Positions 26,882 to 37,951 are shown, numbered from the stretch's first letter. The stretch is 64,000 nt of DNA from Arthrobacter silvisoli (GCF_003369445.1 NZ_QRCU01000018.1:105403-169402), one strand, 5' to 3'. Notes: generated by a model not told the origin, from the sequence alone. Translations and numbers: made by a program.

Positions 26882-28552
26882 TCATGATGGCTCTGACAAG
26901 GGAATGACTTCCAGGCGGGTTTCCGGGCCGGTGCCGGGGCCGACAACCAGGAGCACATGTCGCGCCGTGACGCCGGACAGGGCCCGGGCTACCCGTTCGG
27001 CCAGCTCGGCGGCCGGCCCTGTTTCGGACGGTGCCTCCGAACCGCCGTCTGCCCTCTTCCATACAGTCACCTTGGCACCGGATGCCTTGGCGATGATGCG
27101 GGGCAACCCACCCGGTTCACCGGTGACAAGGGTTATATGGCTGATCCGCGGAATGTCGGGCGTCAGGGCGCGTTCGCGCCGCCAGAGCGCAAAGTGGTAT
27201 CCGGCAACAAGGCCGGCTGCGGCCAGGAGCCCGATCGGTGCGCGCACACGGTCCACCAGGCTTCCTCCGGACGCATCGCCCAGAAGGAATTCGAAAAGCC
27301 TGTATCCAATGACCAGGAGCGCGGCAATCGAAACGGCGGCACTGATGCCGAAAAACACGATGAGGTATGCACGCCGGGCGGAACCGGCGGCGTCAACGGA
27401 CCGCGGGCGGTCCAGGGGACGCCAGCTTTGCCACCAGACCGGAAACCCGACCAGCAGGGAGCTGAGCCCGCCAAGGAGCAGAGTGCGCGTACCATCCCCG
27501 GCCAACGGCGAGACCAAGCCGGCCAGCAGCGCATTGACGATCACACCGAGGCCGGATGCCGCAGCCGCCAGCGCGATTCCCGATGTCACCAACGCGGCGG
27601 CCCGCCTGCCCGCAAGGGAACGGCGCCTCCCGGCGACACGGTGATACCGCCAGACCAAGGCACCCGCCAAGGCAGCACCCATCGCCGGGGCGAGCGGCGC
27701 CAGTAACTCCGCCTGGGGATCGTTCCGGTCGAATGCCAGCCTCAAGAGGACAAAAGCCGAAATACCCGCCCCGCCCAAGGCGGCGATCCCCGGGATGAAG
27801 ATCCCGCTTCCGAGGAGGACAACGTCCGCCAAGGTTGTCCGCAGCCTGCGGGTGCCGCCGCGGTACCAATGGAGCCACCAGACGAGGCCTCCTCCGGCGC
27901 TCCATGCCAGGGACCGAAGCACTGACTGCCACCAGGGATCCACATCCGGGACCAGGCTGGTGAAGCCCCGGATGGCAACGTCGAACAGCCCGCCCAAGGC
28001 AGCGGCCGCTGCAAACATTCCGAGCAGCAGGCCGTATGCCGAGCCTAATATCCCCGGAACGTCCGCCAGCCGGAGCGGACCCTTGAGCGGATGCTTCCAC
28101 ATCAAACGGTGGCAGAACCAGATGGCAGCCCAGACAAGTCCTACGGACAGCGGCGATTGCCATTGCGGTTCAGGGCGCCCGATGAAGGAAGTGGCCGCTG
28201 CGAGCAACGCCGAGGTGGAGACAAGCAGTGAGACCACATAGACAACCGTCACGTACAGGCCCCACGCAACGGAGGCGCGTTCCGCGCCGACGTCGAGCTT
28301 CCGCCAGACAATGCTCCACAAAAGGACCGTGAGAGGGGCCCCGAACAAGGTGAACGCAAGCGCCCTGGCAAGTCCGGCGACGTCGTCGGAAACAAGCGCG
28401 GTGCCCAGGCCGAACAGCCGCTCCAGGAGGGCCGTGAGACCGCTTGCGCTCACCAGCAACAGCGAGAAGAGCAGTACGAAGAGGATCAGCCGACGCAGTA
28501 CCGGATGGGCGGGCTGTATCCGGGCAACGTTTGCCGTGGCGGGGGTGCTCAT
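26882..28552 (-). CDS. Large polytopic membrane protein, DUF5671 type
   Basis: 556-aa integral membrane protein with about eleven to twelve hydrophobic spans and repeated patterns of the type FTLFGAPLTVLLWSIVWRK and VGFPVWWQSWRP, as in DUF5671-containing proteins. The C-terminal 110 residues form a soluble domain with no recognised motif. ATG (complement of 28550-28552) overlaps the stop of the upstream small membrane-anchored gene (ATGA). Function is not known. A DosR-like box lies ahead of the two-gene unit, suggesting an envelope role under stress. Confidence 0.7.
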   Translation of the reverse strand: MSTPATANVARIQPAHPVLRRLILFVLLFSLLLVSASGLTALLERLFGLGTALVSDDVAGLARALAFTLFGAPLTVLLWSIVWRKLDVGAERASVAWGLYVTVVYVVSLLVSTSALLAAATSFIGRPEPQWQSPLSVGLVWAAIWFCHRLMWKHPLKGPLRLADVPGILGSAYGLLLGMFAAAAALGGLFDVAIRGFTSLVPDVDPWWQSVLRSLAWSAGGGLVWWLHWYRGGTRRLRTTLADVVLLGSGIFIPGIAALGGAGISAFVLLRLAFDRNDPQAELLAPLAPAMGAALAGALVWRYHRVAGRRRSLAGRRAAALVTSGIALAAAASGLGVIVNALLAGLVSPLAGDGTRTLLLGGLSSLLVGFPVWWQSWRPLDRPRSVDAAGSARRAYLIVFFGISAAVSIAALLVIGYRLFEFLLGDASGGSLVDRVRAPIGLLAAAGLVAGYHFALWRRERALTPDIPRISHITLVTGEPGGLPRIIAKASGAKVTVWKRADGGSEAPSETGPAAELAERVARALSGVTARHVLLVVGPGTGPETRLEVIPLSEPS

Positions 28553-29013
28553 GGCCGGACTCTCGTTCCGGCGCAATCCATGAGCTGCGCGGGCACCGTG
28601 TCCAGCAGCCAGCGGCCGTTGACTTTGACCAAGGAAAAGGTGCCTTCGACCGAATACTCCGACGGTCCGAATGGTCCGCTGTCCCCGGCCGAACTGACGA
28701 TTGACACGGTGACTGTCGCCGAGCCGGAGCGTTCCGTGTCGGAGACAAGGACAATCCGGCTCACCGTTGGTACTCCGACGTATTCCGTGCAGCGCTGGCG
28801 GGCCGCATCGGTGAGGAAGGAGTTGGCAAGGGCGGTGTCGCGGTCGATGACAGCGCTGCTGTACCGTTGGACGACTCCCGTGGGTGTCGATTCATCCAAC
28901 AGTTCCGGTTGTCCGCGGAAGAGTACGACCGCAAGCGCGGCCACGACCAGCAGGCCAATGGCCGTCGCGATGGCGATAAGGAGCCGGTCCGGTCTGGAGG
29001 CCGCAGCATTCAT
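28549..29013 (-). CDS. Membrane-anchored hypothetical protein
   Basis: 154-aa protein with one N-terminal membrane span (LLIAIATAIGLLVVAALAVVLF) and an extracytoplasmic domain of about 125 residues resembling the NTF2/Mce-accessory style fold (VVQRYSSAVIDRDTALANSFLT, then GRWLLDTVPAQL). The final Cys in MDCAG is the only one in the outer domain. Stop and start overlap with the large membrane protein downstream, so the two probably form one complex. The box at 29047-29062 lies 33 bp upstream of its start. Confidence 0.6.
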   Translation of the reverse strand: MNAAASRPDRLLIAIATAIGLLVVAALAVVLFRGQPELLDESTPTGVVQRYSSAVIDRDTALANSFLTDAARQRCTEYVGVPTVSRIVLVSDTERSGSATVTVSIVSSAGDSGPFGPSEYSVEGTFSLVKVNGRWLLDTVPAQLMDCAGTRVRP

Positions 29014-29046
29014 GCCGCAAGTATGAACCCGTCCCGGCCTGTTGTA

Positions 29047-29062
29047 TGGGGTCTTCCGGCCC
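29047..29062 (+). promoter_or_regulatory. DosR-like box E
   Basis: GGGGTCTTCCGGCCCT, 33 bp upstream of the minus-strand start at 29013. It has one change (T at position 5) from the usual A/C. Confidence 0.55.
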
Positions 29063-29097
29063 TGTTCCGTCCGGCAATCCCGTTCCGTCCGGCAATC

Positions 29098-29496
29098 TCA
29101 GGAGGCGGCGTTGTACGCGTCGCGAAGCCATCCGGCCACCTCGGGGTCAACCATGGACGGATGGTGAAGCTCAAGGTGGTGCATCCATACTCCTGGGGCT
29201 GGCTGTACGGTCTCCTTGAACCGCGGTGAATCGAGTTGGCGGGGGAGCGCCAGCGACAGAACCGCCGGGACGTCCGATTTCACGTACTGACCAGGCCGCC
29301 AAAGGTAGGCAAAACCGCGGCGCCTGCGGAAGGCGATCTGGCTCTTGGAGACGCGGACTTCTGCGGGCCCGAGCCCGGACATCGCGGACACAACAGCCCC
29401 AAGAATGGCCAGCCCTGCGGGAGAACCTTCGAAAAACTTCTGTGCGGCGCCGGATGCGGACTTGTCGTCGGCTTCCTCATGCAACGGGCCAGACAA
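29098..29496 (-). CDS. DUF5655-like protein
   Basis: 132-aa soluble protein. The C-terminal half (VRVSKSQIAFRRRRGFAYLW, LPRQLDSPRF, MHHLELHHPSMVDPEVAGWLRDAY) matches the DUF5655 pattern of a basic strand followed by a closing helix. It overlaps the upstream GyrI-like gene by 20 bp, so it is co-transcribed. The role is unknown. Proteins of this class are often found with small-molecule-binding proteins. Confidence 0.6.
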   Translation of the reverse strand: MSGPLHEEADDKSASGAAQKFFEGSPAGLAILGAVVSAMSGLGPAEVRVSKSQIAFRRRRGFAYLWRPGQYVKSDVPAVLSLALPRQLDSPRFKETVQPAPGVWMHHLELHHPSMVDPEVAGWLRDAYNAAS

Positions 29497-29941
29497 CCCG
29501 GGTAAGCCATTTCGTGGGGTCGGGTTCCGTTCCCGGATCGCTCAGGTAGAACTCCCACATCGTGTCCGACGGGGTGAGGCCCTCGGCCTCCATGCGCTGT
29601 TGGATGGCCCCGTAGGTGGTTGAAAGGCTGTCGTATGATCCCTGGTGCATTGCCTCGAAGGCATCGGTTTCAGGAAGCGCACTTGCCACGACGTCGCTTG
29701 TGCCGTGGAAGTCGCCGGCGATGGGGAAGCCGGCCTCGACGTCGACGGTCTGCGTGGGCATTCCGTGGTAGAGGGCGAACGGCGGCCCGGCCAGTTGCAC
29801 GTTCTGCTCACGGGCCGCAGTCATGACCGTCTCGAAGGTGCGGCCGAAGAAGGCCGTGAGCTCGTTCATTGGCACTTCATCGCGGATCACAGCCGTTGGC
29901 TGGGTTCGGGCATGGATCTTCCTGGGCTCTGCCGCATTCAT
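29477..29941 (-). CDS. GyrI-like effector-binding domain protein
   Basis: 154-aa stand-alone GyrI/SOUL-like ligand-binding protein: [22 protein letters not shown] at the start, [24 protein letters not shown] in the middle and a closing [23 protein letters not shown]. The Glu of WEFY is the usual ligand-contacting residue. I used ATG (complement of 29939-29941); the ribosome site is weak, so the start is uncertain. There is no DNA-binding domain, so it would act as a binding protein or hydrolase rather than a regulator. It is divergent from the acetyl-CoA operon. Confidence 0.65.
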   Translation of the reverse strand: MNAAEPRKIHARTQPTAVIRDEVPMNELTAFFGRTFETVMTAAREQNVQLAGPPFALYHGMPTQTVDVEAGFPIAGDFHGTSDVVASALPETDAFEAMHQGSYDSLSTTYGAIQQRMEAEGLTPSDTMWEFYLSDPGTEPDPTKWLTRVVWPVA

Positions 29942-30068
29942 GGAAACCAGAATCCGCCCCGGAGGCCACGGCGAACAGGGTCCAACGGCACTGGCGTTTG
30001 CGGCGCCCTGGCCCCGGACGCTCGGAGTCCGCGCCGCAGACGGGCCCCACATCACCGCAGCCCGCCCG

Positions 30069-30084
30069 CGGGACTTTCGACTCT
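30069..30084 (+). promoter_or_regulatory. DosR-like box F (acetyl-CoA operon)
   Basis: CGGGACTTTCGACTCT, 34 bp before the acetyl-CoA-synthetase start at 30119. It shares its right half with the box at 53600 and its left half with those at 16653 and 43503. It is the only box ahead of a seven-gene operon. Confidence 0.65.
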
Positions 30085-30118
30085 GGGCAGCCATGCGGGG
30101 CCGCAGTCCGATGGAACC

Positions 30119-31948
30119 ATGACGGCAGGAAGCGCTCCACCGACTCGCTGGCCCACGATTGCCAAAGACATCTCAAGCTTCCCTGTCCGGCCGAATCTGG
30201 TGGATTACGAGGCAACGTGTGCCGCGTTCTCCTGGGACGAAGCCCGCCGGGGTCTCTCGGGGCTGCCCGGCGGCCGGGGCGTCAACATCGCCCATGAAGC
30301 CGTGGACCGGCATGCCGCCGGGGAACACGCCGGCCGCGAGGCACTTCGGTTCATCCGGGCGGACGGCACCACCCGCTCCCTGAGTTTCGCCGAGCTTGCC
30401 GGGCAGAGCAACCGTTTTGCCGGTGTGCTGCGCCGTTTGGGAATCGGACGTGGCGAGCGTGTCTTTTCCCTGATCGGCCGCAGCCCGGCCTTGTATGTTG
30501 CTGTACTCGGCACGCTGAAGAATGCCAGTGTGTTCTGTCCGCTGTTCTCCGCGTTCGGTCCCGAACCGGTCCGTCAGCGACTGCAGTTGGGAACCGGCCG
30601 GGCGCTGGTCACAACGCGGGCCCTTTACCGGAAGAAGATCGCGCAGTCCCGCGGGTTACTTCCGGAGTTGCAGTATGTCCTGCTGAGCGATGCCGACGGT
30701 GACCCGGAACCGGGTTGCCTGGACCTCGCCGCGCTGATGCGGGAAGCCTCCCCGGACCAGGAGATTGCCGCGACCCGGGCCGAGGACATGGCCCTGCTGC
30801 ACTTCACCAGCGGAACGACGGGCACACCGAAGGGAGCCATCCACGTGCACGACGCCGTCACGGCCCATTATGCGACCGGGAGCTTCGCACTGGACCTGCA
30901 CCCGGAGGACGTCTACTGGTGCACGGCCGACCCGGGCTGGGTCACCGGAACGTCCTACGGCGTGATCGCGCCCCTTGCGCACGGCGTGACGACGATCGTT
31001 GACGAGGAGGAAATGGATGCGGACCGCTGGTACCGGATCCTCGACGAGCAACGCGTGACGGTCTGGTACACCGCGCCCACGGCCCTGCGGATGCTCATGA
31101 AGGCCGGGACGGAACGCGCCGAAGGGCACGATTTGTCTGCCCTGCGCTTTGTCGCCAGCGTCGGCGAACCGCTCAACCCGGAGGTGGTGGTCTGGGGCCG
31201 GGAAGCCTTCGGCCAGCCCGTGCACGACAACTGGTGGCAGACCGAAACAGGCGGCATCATGATCTCCAACTACGCCTCCACAGAGATCAGGCCAGGCTCC
31301 ATGGGCCGGCCGCTGCCCGGCGTTGAGGCTGCACTGGTGGCCCGCGACGAGCATGGCGCGCCGCTTGTCCGCGATGGCAACGCTGAATTGGTGACCGAGC
31401 CTGACGCCGTGGGAGAACTGGCGCTCCGGCCCGGCTGGCCTTCGATGTTCCGCGGCTACCTGAACGAAGAAGAGCGTTACCGCCGATGCTTCGTGGGCGG
31501 CTGGTACCTCACCGGGGACCTCGCGAAACGCGACGCCGATGGATACTACTGGTTTGTTGGCCGGGGCGACGACGTGATCAAGTCCTCGGGGCACTTGATC
31601 GGTCCGTTCGAAGTGGAAAGTTCACTGATGGAGCACGAGGCCGTGGCAGAAGCCGGAGTAATAGGCATTCCGGATCCGGTGGCCGGCGAGGTGGTCAAGG
31701 CCTTCGTGGAGCTCCGCCCCGGCTGGGAACCTTCGGAGGCCATGCGGCTGGAGATCATCGGGTTCGCCCGCAAGCGGCTGGGCCCGGCCGTAGCCCCACG
31801 ATTGCTGGACTTCACTGCCGCGCTGCCCAAGACCCGCAGCGGCAAGATCCTCCGGCGCCTGCTTAAAGCCCGCGAACTCGGCTTGCCGGAGGGAGACACT
31901 TCAACTATCGAAGCTGCTCCCGCAACCCCTCTTTCGAAGGAACAGTGA
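30119..31948 (+). CDS. Acetyl-CoA synthetase (AMP-forming)
   Basis: 609-aa ligase: acetate + ATP + CoA gives acetyl-CoA + AMP + PPi. The nucleotide loop [12 protein letters not shown] lies near residue 230. NWWQTETGG carries the Trp that restricts the acyl pocket to acetate/propionate in characterised enzymes. [23 protein letters not shown] is the hinge, and Lys576 in [10 protein letters not shown] is the catalytic lysine that is controlled by acetylation in the family. It is somewhat shorter than the usual ~650 aa at the N-terminus. ATG 30119 has a poor ribosome site; the start is the first Met after box F. It heads the operon and shares one base with the next ORF. Confidence 0.85.
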   Translation: MTAGSAPPTRWPTIAKDISSFPVRPNLVDYEATCAAFSWDEARRGLSGLPGGRGVNIAHEAVDRHAAGEHAGREALRFIRADGTTRSLSFAELAGQSNRFAGVLRRLGIGRGERVFSLIGRSPALYVAVLGTLKNASVFCPLFSAFGPEPVRQRLQLGTGRALVTTRALYRKKIAQSRGLLPELQYVLLSDADGDPEPGCLDLAALMREASPDQEIAATRAEDMALLHFTSGTTGTPKGAIHVHDAVTAHYATGSFALDLHPEDVYWCTADPGWVTGTSYGVIAPLAHGVTTIVDEEEMDADRWYRILDEQRVTVWYTAPTALRMLMKAGTERAEGHDLSALRFVASVGEPLNPEVVVWGREAFGQPVHDNWWQTETGGIMISNYASTEIRPGSMGRPLPGVEAALVARDEHGAPLVRDGNAELVTEPDAVGELALRPGWPSMFRGYLNEEERYRRCFVGGWYLTGDLAKRDADGYYWFVGRGDDVIKSSGHLIGPFEVESSLMEHEAVAEAGVIGIPDPVAGEVVKAFVELRPGWEPSEAMRLEIIGFARKRLGPAVAPRLLDFTAALPKTRSGKILRRLLKARELGLPEGDTSTIEAAPATPLSKEQ

Positions 31949-32949
31949 TGTCGGACCCCATGTCCCCGGGACCTGGCCGGGTGGATCAGGAGCACGGCCG
32001 GCACCTGCTGCTGCAGATGCTGCGCGTGCGCCAGCTCGAAGAAAAGTGCATTGAGCTCTACAGCGCCTCAAAGATCCGCGGCTTTCTGCACGTCTACATC
32101 GGTGAGGAAGCAGTAGCCGCCGGCATCCTGGAGACGCTGTCCCCGGACGACGCCGTCGTTGCGACCTATCGCGAACACGGCCACGCGCTGCTCCGCGGAG
32201 TCCCTGCCGCCACGATCCTTGCCGAGATGTACGGCTACCTTGAGGGCTGTTGCCGCGGACGCGGAGGGTCGATGCACCTCTTCGACGCGGCCACGCGCCT
32301 TTACGGAGGCAACGCGATTGTCGCCGGCGGGTTGCCGCTCGCCGTCGGATTGGCCCTCGCGGACAAGATGTCCGGACGCTCCAACATCACTGCCTGTTTC
32401 TTCGGCGACGGCGCAGTCGCCGAAGGTGAATTCCACGAAAGCCTGAATCTTGCCGCACTCTGGCAACTGCCCGTCCTGTTTTGCTGCGAAAACAACCTGT
32501 ACGCGATGGGCACCGCGCTCGGCCGCTCTGAATCGCAGACGGACATGGCGCTCAAGGCCGCAGGCTATGAAATCCCGGCGTGGGGAGTCGACGGCATGGA
32601 TGTCCTCGCCGTGGAGGAAGCCGCGCGCCGGGCAGCGGACTCCGTCCGCGCCGGGGGCGGCCCGCATTTCCTCGAACTGCGCACCTACCGGTTCCGGGCG
32701 CACTCGATGTTCGATCCCGAGCGGTACCGGGACAAGGCCGAGGTCCTGAAGTGGCAGGAACGGGACCCGATCGGCCTCCTCCGCAGCACCCTCGAGGCGG
32801 CCGGACAGTTGGGCCCCGGGGAATGGGCGCAATTGCAGACGGAGGCAGAGTCCGAGATTGCCCGCGCCGTGGAGATCGCCGAGACCGGCACGTTGGAGCC
32901 GCTGGAGGACCTCACCCGTTTTGTCTACAGCGAGCGGAGCGCGCCATGA
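31948..32949 (+). CDS. pdhA: Pyruvate dehydrogenase E1 alpha subunit
   Basis: 333-aa thiamine-diphosphate subunit that decarboxylates a 2-oxoacid with E1beta. [12 protein letters not shown] and GRGGSMHLF are typical of PDH/acetoin E1alpha. The ThDP motif runs from [12 protein letters not shown] to CCENN, and [14 protein letters not shown] is the phosphorylation-loop equivalent. Pyruvate is the likeliest substrate by sequence flavour; acetoin is the main alternative. ATG 31948 overlaps the previous stop by one base, with AAGGAACAG upstream. Actinobacteria normally use a homodimeric AceE E1 for housekeeping, so a heterodimeric E1 here suggests a conditional complex. Confidence 0.85.
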   Translation: MSDPMSPGPGRVDQEHGRHLLLQMLRVRQLEEKCIELYSASKIRGFLHVYIGEEAVAAGILETLSPDDAVVATYREHGHALLRGVPAATILAEMYGYLEGCCRGRGGSMHLFDAATRLYGGNAIVAGGLPLAVGLALADKMSGRSNITACFFGDGAVAEGEFHESLNLAALWQLPVLFCCENNLYAMGTALGRSESQTDMALKAAGYEIPAWGVDGMDVLAVEEAARRAADSVRAGGGPHFLELRTYRFRAHSMFDPERYRDKAEVLKWQERDPIGLLRSTLEAAGQLGPGEWAQLQTEAESEIARAVEIAETGTLEPLEDLTRFVYSERSAP

Positions 32950-33926
32950 AGTCCAGCTACCGCGAGGCGCTCCGGGCCGGCATCCGTGAGGCCATGCAGC
33001 GTGATCCGAGGGTGTTCCTGATGGGCGAGGACGTCGGTGCCTACGGCGGATCCTTCGCTGTAAGCCTGGGCCTGTTGGAGGAGTTCGGCCCCGAACGGAT
33101 CAGGGACACGCCACTGTCCGAGTCCGGGTTCGTCGGCGCCGGCATCGGGGCAGCGCTCGGTGGCATGCGGCCCATCGTGGAGATCATGACCGTCAACTTC
33201 AGCCTCCTGGCCCTGGACCAGATCGTGAACAACGCCGCATCGCTCCTGCACATGTCCGGCGGCCAATTCCATGTGCCGCTGGTCATCCGGATGACTACCG
33301 GCGCCGGGCGCCAATTGGGCGCCCAACATTCACACAGCCTGGAAGGCTGGTTTGCGCACATTCCCGGCCTGCGCATCCTGGTCCCGGCCACCCTGGAGGA
33401 CGCCCGCGGGATGTTGTGGACGGCACTTGAGGATCCGGATCCTGTGCTGATCTTCGAGCACGGTTCGCTGTACAACGTCACGGGCGAGCTTGACGACGAC
33501 GCCGGCCCGGTTGACATAGAAGCCGCCGCGGTCCGGAGGGCCGGCGGTGATGTTTCCCTGATCACCTACGGCGGGACACTTCCGGCCGTTCTCGACGCGG
33601 CAGGGCAGCTCGCGGCCGACGGGATCGAGGCAGAAGTGCTGGACCTGCGAACGCTCAGGCCTTTGGATGAGCCCGCCATCCTGGCCTCGGTCGCCCGGAC
33701 CCACCGGGCGGTAGTCGTGGACGAAGGGTGGCGCAGCGGGAGCATTTCCGCGGAGATCAGCGCGAGGATCACCGAGCATGCCTTCTTCGATTTGGATGCC
33801 CCCGTCGGACGGGTCTGCAGTGCCGAAGTGCCGATCCCTTATTCCAAGCATCTGGAACTTGCGGCCCTTCCCTCGGTGGAACGGATCATGGCGGCGGCAA
33901 GGGAGGTGACGGCGGTCCGTGGGTGA
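32946..33926 (+). CDS. pdhB: Pyruvate dehydrogenase E1 beta subunit
   Basis: 326-aa partner of E1alpha. [32 protein letters not shown] and [20 protein letters not shown] are the standard E1beta pyrimidine-domain motifs, with the catalytic Glu in DTPLSE. LITYGG and [15 protein letters not shown] belong to the C-terminal transketolase domain. ATG overlaps the E1alpha stop (ATGA), giving a stoichiometric pair. It overlaps the E2 gene by 8 bp. Confidence 0.88.
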   Translation: MKSSYREALRAGIREAMQRDPRVFLMGEDVGAYGGSFAVSLGLLEEFGPERIRDTPLSESGFVGAGIGAALGGMRPIVEIMTVNFSLLALDQIVNNAASLLHMSGGQFHVPLVIRMTTGAGRQLGAQHSHSLEGWFAHIPGLRILVPATLEDARGMLWTALEDPDPVLIFEHGSLYNVTGELDDDAGPVDIEAAAVRRAGGDVSLITYGGTLPAVLDAAGQLAADGIEAEVLDLRTLRPLDEPAILASVARTHRAVVVDEGWRSGSISAEISARITEHAFFDLDAPVGRVCSAEVPIPYSKHLELAALPSVERIMAAAREVTAVRG

Positions 33927-35280
33927 CTTCCTCATGCCTTCGCTCGGGGCGGACATGGAGCACGGCAAGCTCGTCGAATGGCTGGTCAAGCCCGGCGATT
34001 ACGTGCGCCGCGGGGACCTGGTCGCCGTCGTGGATACGGACAAGACGGTCATGGACATCGAGTCCTTCCAGGAAGGCGTGGTTGCGGACCTCCTCGTTGA
34101 CATCGGGGAGACGGTACCGGTGGGGACACCACTGGCCAGGATCACACAGACTCCGGCCGAGACCGGACCTCCGCCGCACGGGGAGTCCGGCGTGCACGGG
34201 GCCCCGGCAAAGCCGGCGCCTTCGCCCCGGCCTGTCGCCAGGCCAAGTGCCCCGATTGCGCCACCCGTCCGGCACCTCGCCCACCAGCTGGGAGTGGACG
34301 CGGCGACGATCCACGGAACGGGCAAGGGCGGAAGCGTGACCCGGGCAGATGTGGAGCATGCTGTTGCCGCGCATGCCGGCAGCAGGGTACGTTCCTCTCC
34401 GCTCGCCCGCCGGCTCGCGGGCGAGCATGGCATCGACCTGGCGGCCGTCCCCGGCACAGGTCCCCAAGGCGCCGTGACCGGGGCCGATGTACATCGCTAC
34501 CTCGGCAGCCACGAGGATGCGGGGATTCAGGTGGAACCCGTTCCGCTTCCACGTGAGCTCCCGCCCGAAGCCCGGGAAGAACCGCCCGCAGGGCCGCCGG
34601 CGGAAGCGCGCGAGAGAGTGGCCAGCCTGCGCCGCGCCATCGGGACCTTGATGTCCCGTTCGAAGCAGACCATTCCGCACTATTACCTGAGCACTACCGT
34701 GGACCTCAGGGCCGCGACTGAATGGATGCGATCCGTCAACGCACAACGGCCCGTTGCCGCCAGGCTCGTACCCTCGGCGCTCCTGCTCAAAGCTGCGGCG
34801 CTCGCAGCCAAGGAGGTACCCGAGGTCAACGGATTCTTCGACGACGGCGGGTTCCGGCCCAGCCCGGCTGTCCATCTCGGTGTCGCCGTGGCATTGCGGC
34901 AGGGCGGCCTGGTTGCGCCCGCGATCCACGACGCCGACACCTTGCCTTTGGATGCGCTGATGGAGCAGTTACGGGACCTCGTCAGCCGTGCGCGTGCGGG
35001 CCGTTTACAGCGCGCGGAAATGGCGGACCCGACCATCACGGTGACCAATCTGGGGGACTTGGGCGTCGAGAGCGTCTACGGTGTGATCTACCCTCCACAG
35101 GTCGCCATGGTCGGATTTGGCCGCGTCATGGAACAGCCGTGGGCGCAGAACGGAATGCTGGGGGTCAGGCACGCCGTGATCGCCACCCTTTCGGCCGATC
35201 ACCGGGTCAGCGACGGGCTTCGGGGTGGCCGCTACCTCGCAAGGATCGAGGAACTGATGCAGAAGCCGGAGGAGCTATGA
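33919..35280 (+). CDS. pdhC: Dihydrolipoamide acyltransferase (E2) with two subunit-binding domains
   Basis: 453-aa E2. Residues 1-78 are a lipoyl domain with the lipoylation lysine in DTDKTVMD. Two peripheral-subunit-binding domains follow: about 112-150 ([35 protein letters not shown]) and about 157-195 ([37 protein letters not shown]). The catalytic domain (about 235-453) ends with ADHRVSDG carrying the active-site His near residue 428. Most E2 proteins have one such binding domain. GTG 33919 overlaps the E1beta gene by 8 bp. No E3 (dihydrolipoamide dehydrogenase) gene lies in the window, so a housekeeping E3 must be borrowed. Confidence 0.85.
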   Translation: MGDFLMPSLGADMEHGKLVEWLVKPGDYVRRGDLVAVVDTDKTVMDIESFQEGVVADLLVDIGETVPVGTPLARITQTPAETGPPPHGESGVHGAPAKPAPSPRPVARPSAPIAPPVRHLAHQLGVDAATIHGTGKGGSVTRADVEHAVAAHAGSRVRSSPLARRLAGEHGIDLAAVPGTGPQGAVTGADVHRYLGSHEDAGIQVEPVPLPRELPPEAREEPPAGPPAEARERVASLRRAIGTLMSRSKQTIPHYYLSTTVDLRAATEWMRSVNAQRPVAARLVPSALLLKAAALAAKEVPEVNGFFDDGGFRPSPAVHLGVAVALRQGGLVAPAIHDADTLPLDALMEQLRDLVSRARAGRLQRAEMADPTITVTNLGDLGVESVYGVIYPPQVAMVGFGRVMEQPWAQNGMLGVRHAVIATLSADHRVSDGLRGGRYLARIEELMQKPEEL

Positions 35281-35519
35281 ACGAACAAGACGCCCGCGCC
35301 GTGGTCCATGCCGCCATCGGAAAGGTCGCGCCGGACGTGGACCTGGCCGACGTCGACGAGGGGTCCCGGCTGCGGCAAGACCTTGAACTGGATTCCTTGG
35401 ACTTTCTGCGGCTCGTGGAAATCATCGATACCGATACCGGCGTCAATATCCCCGAACGCGACTACCCCGCCGTTGTTACGGTTGCGGGCCTGATCGGATA
35501 CCTGGCCAGCCACGGCTGA
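35277..35519 (+). CDS. Acyl carrier protein
   Basis: 80-aa acidic four-helix carrier. [13 protein letters not shown] contains Ser40, the 4'-phosphopantetheine attachment site. ATG overlaps the E2 stop (ATGA) with GGAG ahead, so it is tightly coupled to the dehydrogenase genes. It is not next to any fatty-acid synthase or polyketide gene. An ACP placed after a PDH E2 and before an adenylating enzyme suggests that acetyl or acyl groups made by this operon are moved onto a carrier; this is inference. Confidence 0.85.
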   Translation: MNEQDARAVVHAAIGKVAPDVDLADVDEGSRLRQDLELDSLDFLRLVEIIDTDTGVNIPERDYPAVVTVAGLIGYLASHG

Positions 35520-35539
35520 GCGTCGGGACCGGCACAGCC

Positions 35540-37948
35540 ATGACAAAGCATCCGGAAAGCACGGTCGTTGAGGTCGGCGGGCTGCACTGGGCCACCTCCA
35601 AAGCTGTCGTGGAGAAGGTTTTGCTCCGGCAGCCGGGAATCACCGCTGTCGAGGCCAACCCGGTAGCGCAGACCGCCACGGTCAGTTTCGACCCTTCTGT
35701 GACGTCCGTGGGGCAGATCTCCGGCTGGGTCCGGGAGTGCGGATACCACTGCAGGGGCGTATCGGTCCCGGACCATGTCTGCTATCCAATGGCGGAAAGC
35801 GCACCCCCGTCCCGAATGGCCCGCCCGCATGCCGGCCACGTCGAAGCAGGCCACGCTCACGGTCCGGCCGCCGGCACCCCGCAGGACATGATGGGCCACG
35901 GCGGACACCATGCCGGAGTGTCCATGGACAGAATGGTCGCCGACATGCGGAACCGGTTCCTGCTTGCGGCTGTCCTGTCCGTCGGGGTGACTCTGTGGTC
36001 GCCGATGGGCCGGGACATGTTCGGCTTCACGGCGCCGGCGCCTTTTGGCCTGCGCGACGACGTCATGGCCCTGATCTTGTCGCTACCGGTGATCTTCTAC
36101 TCGGCGTGGATCTTCTTCGACGGCGCCTACCGGGCCTTGAAGGCGGGCACGCTGGACATGATGGTCCTGGTTGCGATCGCCGTCGGCGCGGGCTGGCTCT
36201 ACAGCGCCTGGGTCACGCTGACCGGTGGCGGGGACGTCTTCTATGAAGCGGCCACCGTCCTGGCATCCTTCGTTCTCCTGGGCCATTGGTTTGAAATGCG
36301 TGCCCGCGGCGGGGCCAACGAGGCCATCCGGACCTTGCTGGAGCTCGCCCCGCCGCTCGCGGTCGTCATCCGGAACGGCGAAGAGATCGACGTTCCCACC
36401 TCTGAAGTCCAGGCGGGGGACCTCCTGCTGGTCAGGCCAGGATCGAAAATACCCGTCGACGGTGAGGTCGAAGAGGGCCGGTCCGACGTCGACGAGTCGA
36501 TGGTGACCGGCGAGAGCCTCCCGGTCACCAAGACGCCCGGCTCCGAGGTGATCGGCGCTTCCATCAACACCACCGGCACCATGCGCGTCCGGGCCACCAA
36601 AGTCGGCGCGGACACCGCGTTGGCCCGGATCGTCGCCCTCGTCCAGGAGGCCCAGAACTCCAAGGCACCCGGCCAGCGCCTGGCTGACCGGGCAGCCTTC
36701 TGGCTCGTCCTTGTCGCCCTCGTCGGCGGGACCGTGACATTTGCCGCCTGGCTGGCAAGCGGTGCCGGGGTGCAGGCCGCGCTGCTGTTTGCCATCACCG
36801 TGGTCGTGATCACCTGTCCGGACGCGCTGGGCCTGGCCACCCCGACGGCCATCATGGTGGGGGCCGGGCTGGGAGCCAAGCGGGGAATCCTGTTCAAGAA
36901 CGCCACCGCCCTGGAAACGTCCGCCCGGATCGACACCGTGGTGATGGATAAGACAGGAACCTTGACCAAAGGCGAACCGGCCGTCACCGACGTGGTCACC
37001 GACGGCATTCCGGAGAGCGAGTTGCTCAGCCTCGTCGCCGCCGTCGAGCGGGAGTCTGAACACCCGCTGGCGGCCGCCGTCGTGCGTCATGCCTTGGGGC
37101 GGCAGGCATCCGCCATGGCGGCAACGGACTTCCGCAACGTCCCCGGCCACGGAGCCGTTGCCACGGTGCACGGCCGCAGAGTGGTGGTCGGCAACCGCAA
37201 GCTCATGGCTGATGAGGGCATTGTCCCCGGCCCTCTGGGCTCCGTACGCGACAAGTTGGCTGCCACTGGCCGCACCGCCATCCTCGCTGCCGTCGATGGC
37301 AAGCCGGCCGCCGTCATCGCCCTGGCCGACGCCGCCCGCGAAACAGCGGCCCCCGCAGTCGCAGCCCTGCACGATGCCGGCATCGAGGTCATCATGCTGA
37401 CCGGGGACAACGAAGCAACCGCCCAAAGGATCGCCGCCCAGCTTGGCATCGATACCGTCATCGCCGAAGTTCTCCCGGGGGACAAATCGGCGAAGATCAG
37501 CCAGCTGCAACGGGCGGGCAGGAAGGTCGCCATGGTCGGCGACGGCGTCAACGACGCCCCCGCCCTGGCCCAGGCAGACCTGGGGATCGCGATAGGCGCC
37601 GGCACCGATGTCGCCATCGAAACAGCTGACGTCGTCCTCATGCGCTCGGACCCGCTCGACGTTCCCACCGCCCTGCGGATAGGGAAAGGAACCTTACGGA
37701 AAATGCGGCAGAACCTGGGCTGGGCCGTGGGTTACAACACGATCGCCCTCCCGATTGCCGCAGGGGCCTTCTCGTTCGCGGGGATCGTGCTCAGCCCTGA
37801 GATTGCCGCTTTGTCGATGTCCGGATCCAGCTTCCTCGTCGCCGTCAACGCCCTGCTGCTCAAGAGGCTTCGCCTCCCCGGGCCGGGGACACCCGGTTCC
37901 GCGGCCGAGCGCGCCTTCCGGCCCCTGGCGCCGGCCGGACAAGGCTAG
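35540..37948 (+). CDS. P1B-type heavy-metal ATPase with CPD motif
   Basis: 802-aa membrane ATPase. Residues about 6-75 are an HMA-like fold whose metal loop lacks the CxxC pair (GGLHWATS). A His-rich stretch follows (about 93-130, with HAGH, HAHG, GHGGHH). The transmembrane ion motif is Cys426-Pro427-Asp428 ([14 protein letters not shown]), where copper pumps have CPC or CPH. The phosphorylated Asp470 (DKTGTLTKG), SEHPLAAAV and [10 protein letters not shown] are intact, so it should be active. The His-rich tail recalls CopB-type pumps; the transported ion is unclear. Gap to the ACP gene is 20 bp, so it belongs to the same operon. Confidence 0.88.
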   Translation: MTKHPESTVVEVGGLHWATSKAVVEKVLLRQPGITAVEANPVAQTATVSFDPSVTSVGQISGWVRECGYHCRGVSVPDHVCYPMAESAPPSRMARPHAGHVEAGHAHGPAAGTPQDMMGHGGHHAGVSMDRMVADMRNRFLLAAVLSVGVTLWSPMGRDMFGFTAPAPFGLRDDVMALILSLPVIFYSAWIFFDGAYRALKAGTLDMMVLVAIAVGAGWLYSAWVTLTGGGDVFYEAATVLASFVLLGHWFEMRARGGANEAIRTLLELAPPLAVVIRNGEEIDVPTSEVQAGDLLLVRPGSKIPVDGEVEEGRSDVDESMVTGESLPVTKTPGSEVIGASINTTGTMRVRATKVGADTALARIVALVQEAQNSKAPGQRLADRAAFWLVLVALVGGTVTFAAWLASGAGVQAALLFAITVVVITCPDALGLATPTAIMVGAGLGAKRGILFKNATALETSARIDTVVMDKTGTLTKGEPAVTDVVTDGIPESELLSLVAAVERESEHPLAAAVVRHALGRQASAMAATDFRNVPGHGAVATVHGRRVVVGNRKLMADEGIVPGPLGSVRDKLAATGRTAILAAVDGKPAAVIALADAARETAAPAVAALHDAGIEVIMLTGDNEATAQRIAAQLGIDTVIAEVLPGDKSAKISQLQRAGRKVAMVGDGVNDAPALAQADLGIAIGAGTDVAIETADVVLMRSDPLDVPTALRIGKGTLRKMRQNLGWAVGYNTIALPIAAGAFSFAGIVLSPEIAALSMSGSSFLVAVNALLLKRLRLPGPGTPGSAAERAFRPLAPAGQG

Positions 37949-37951
37949 GCC

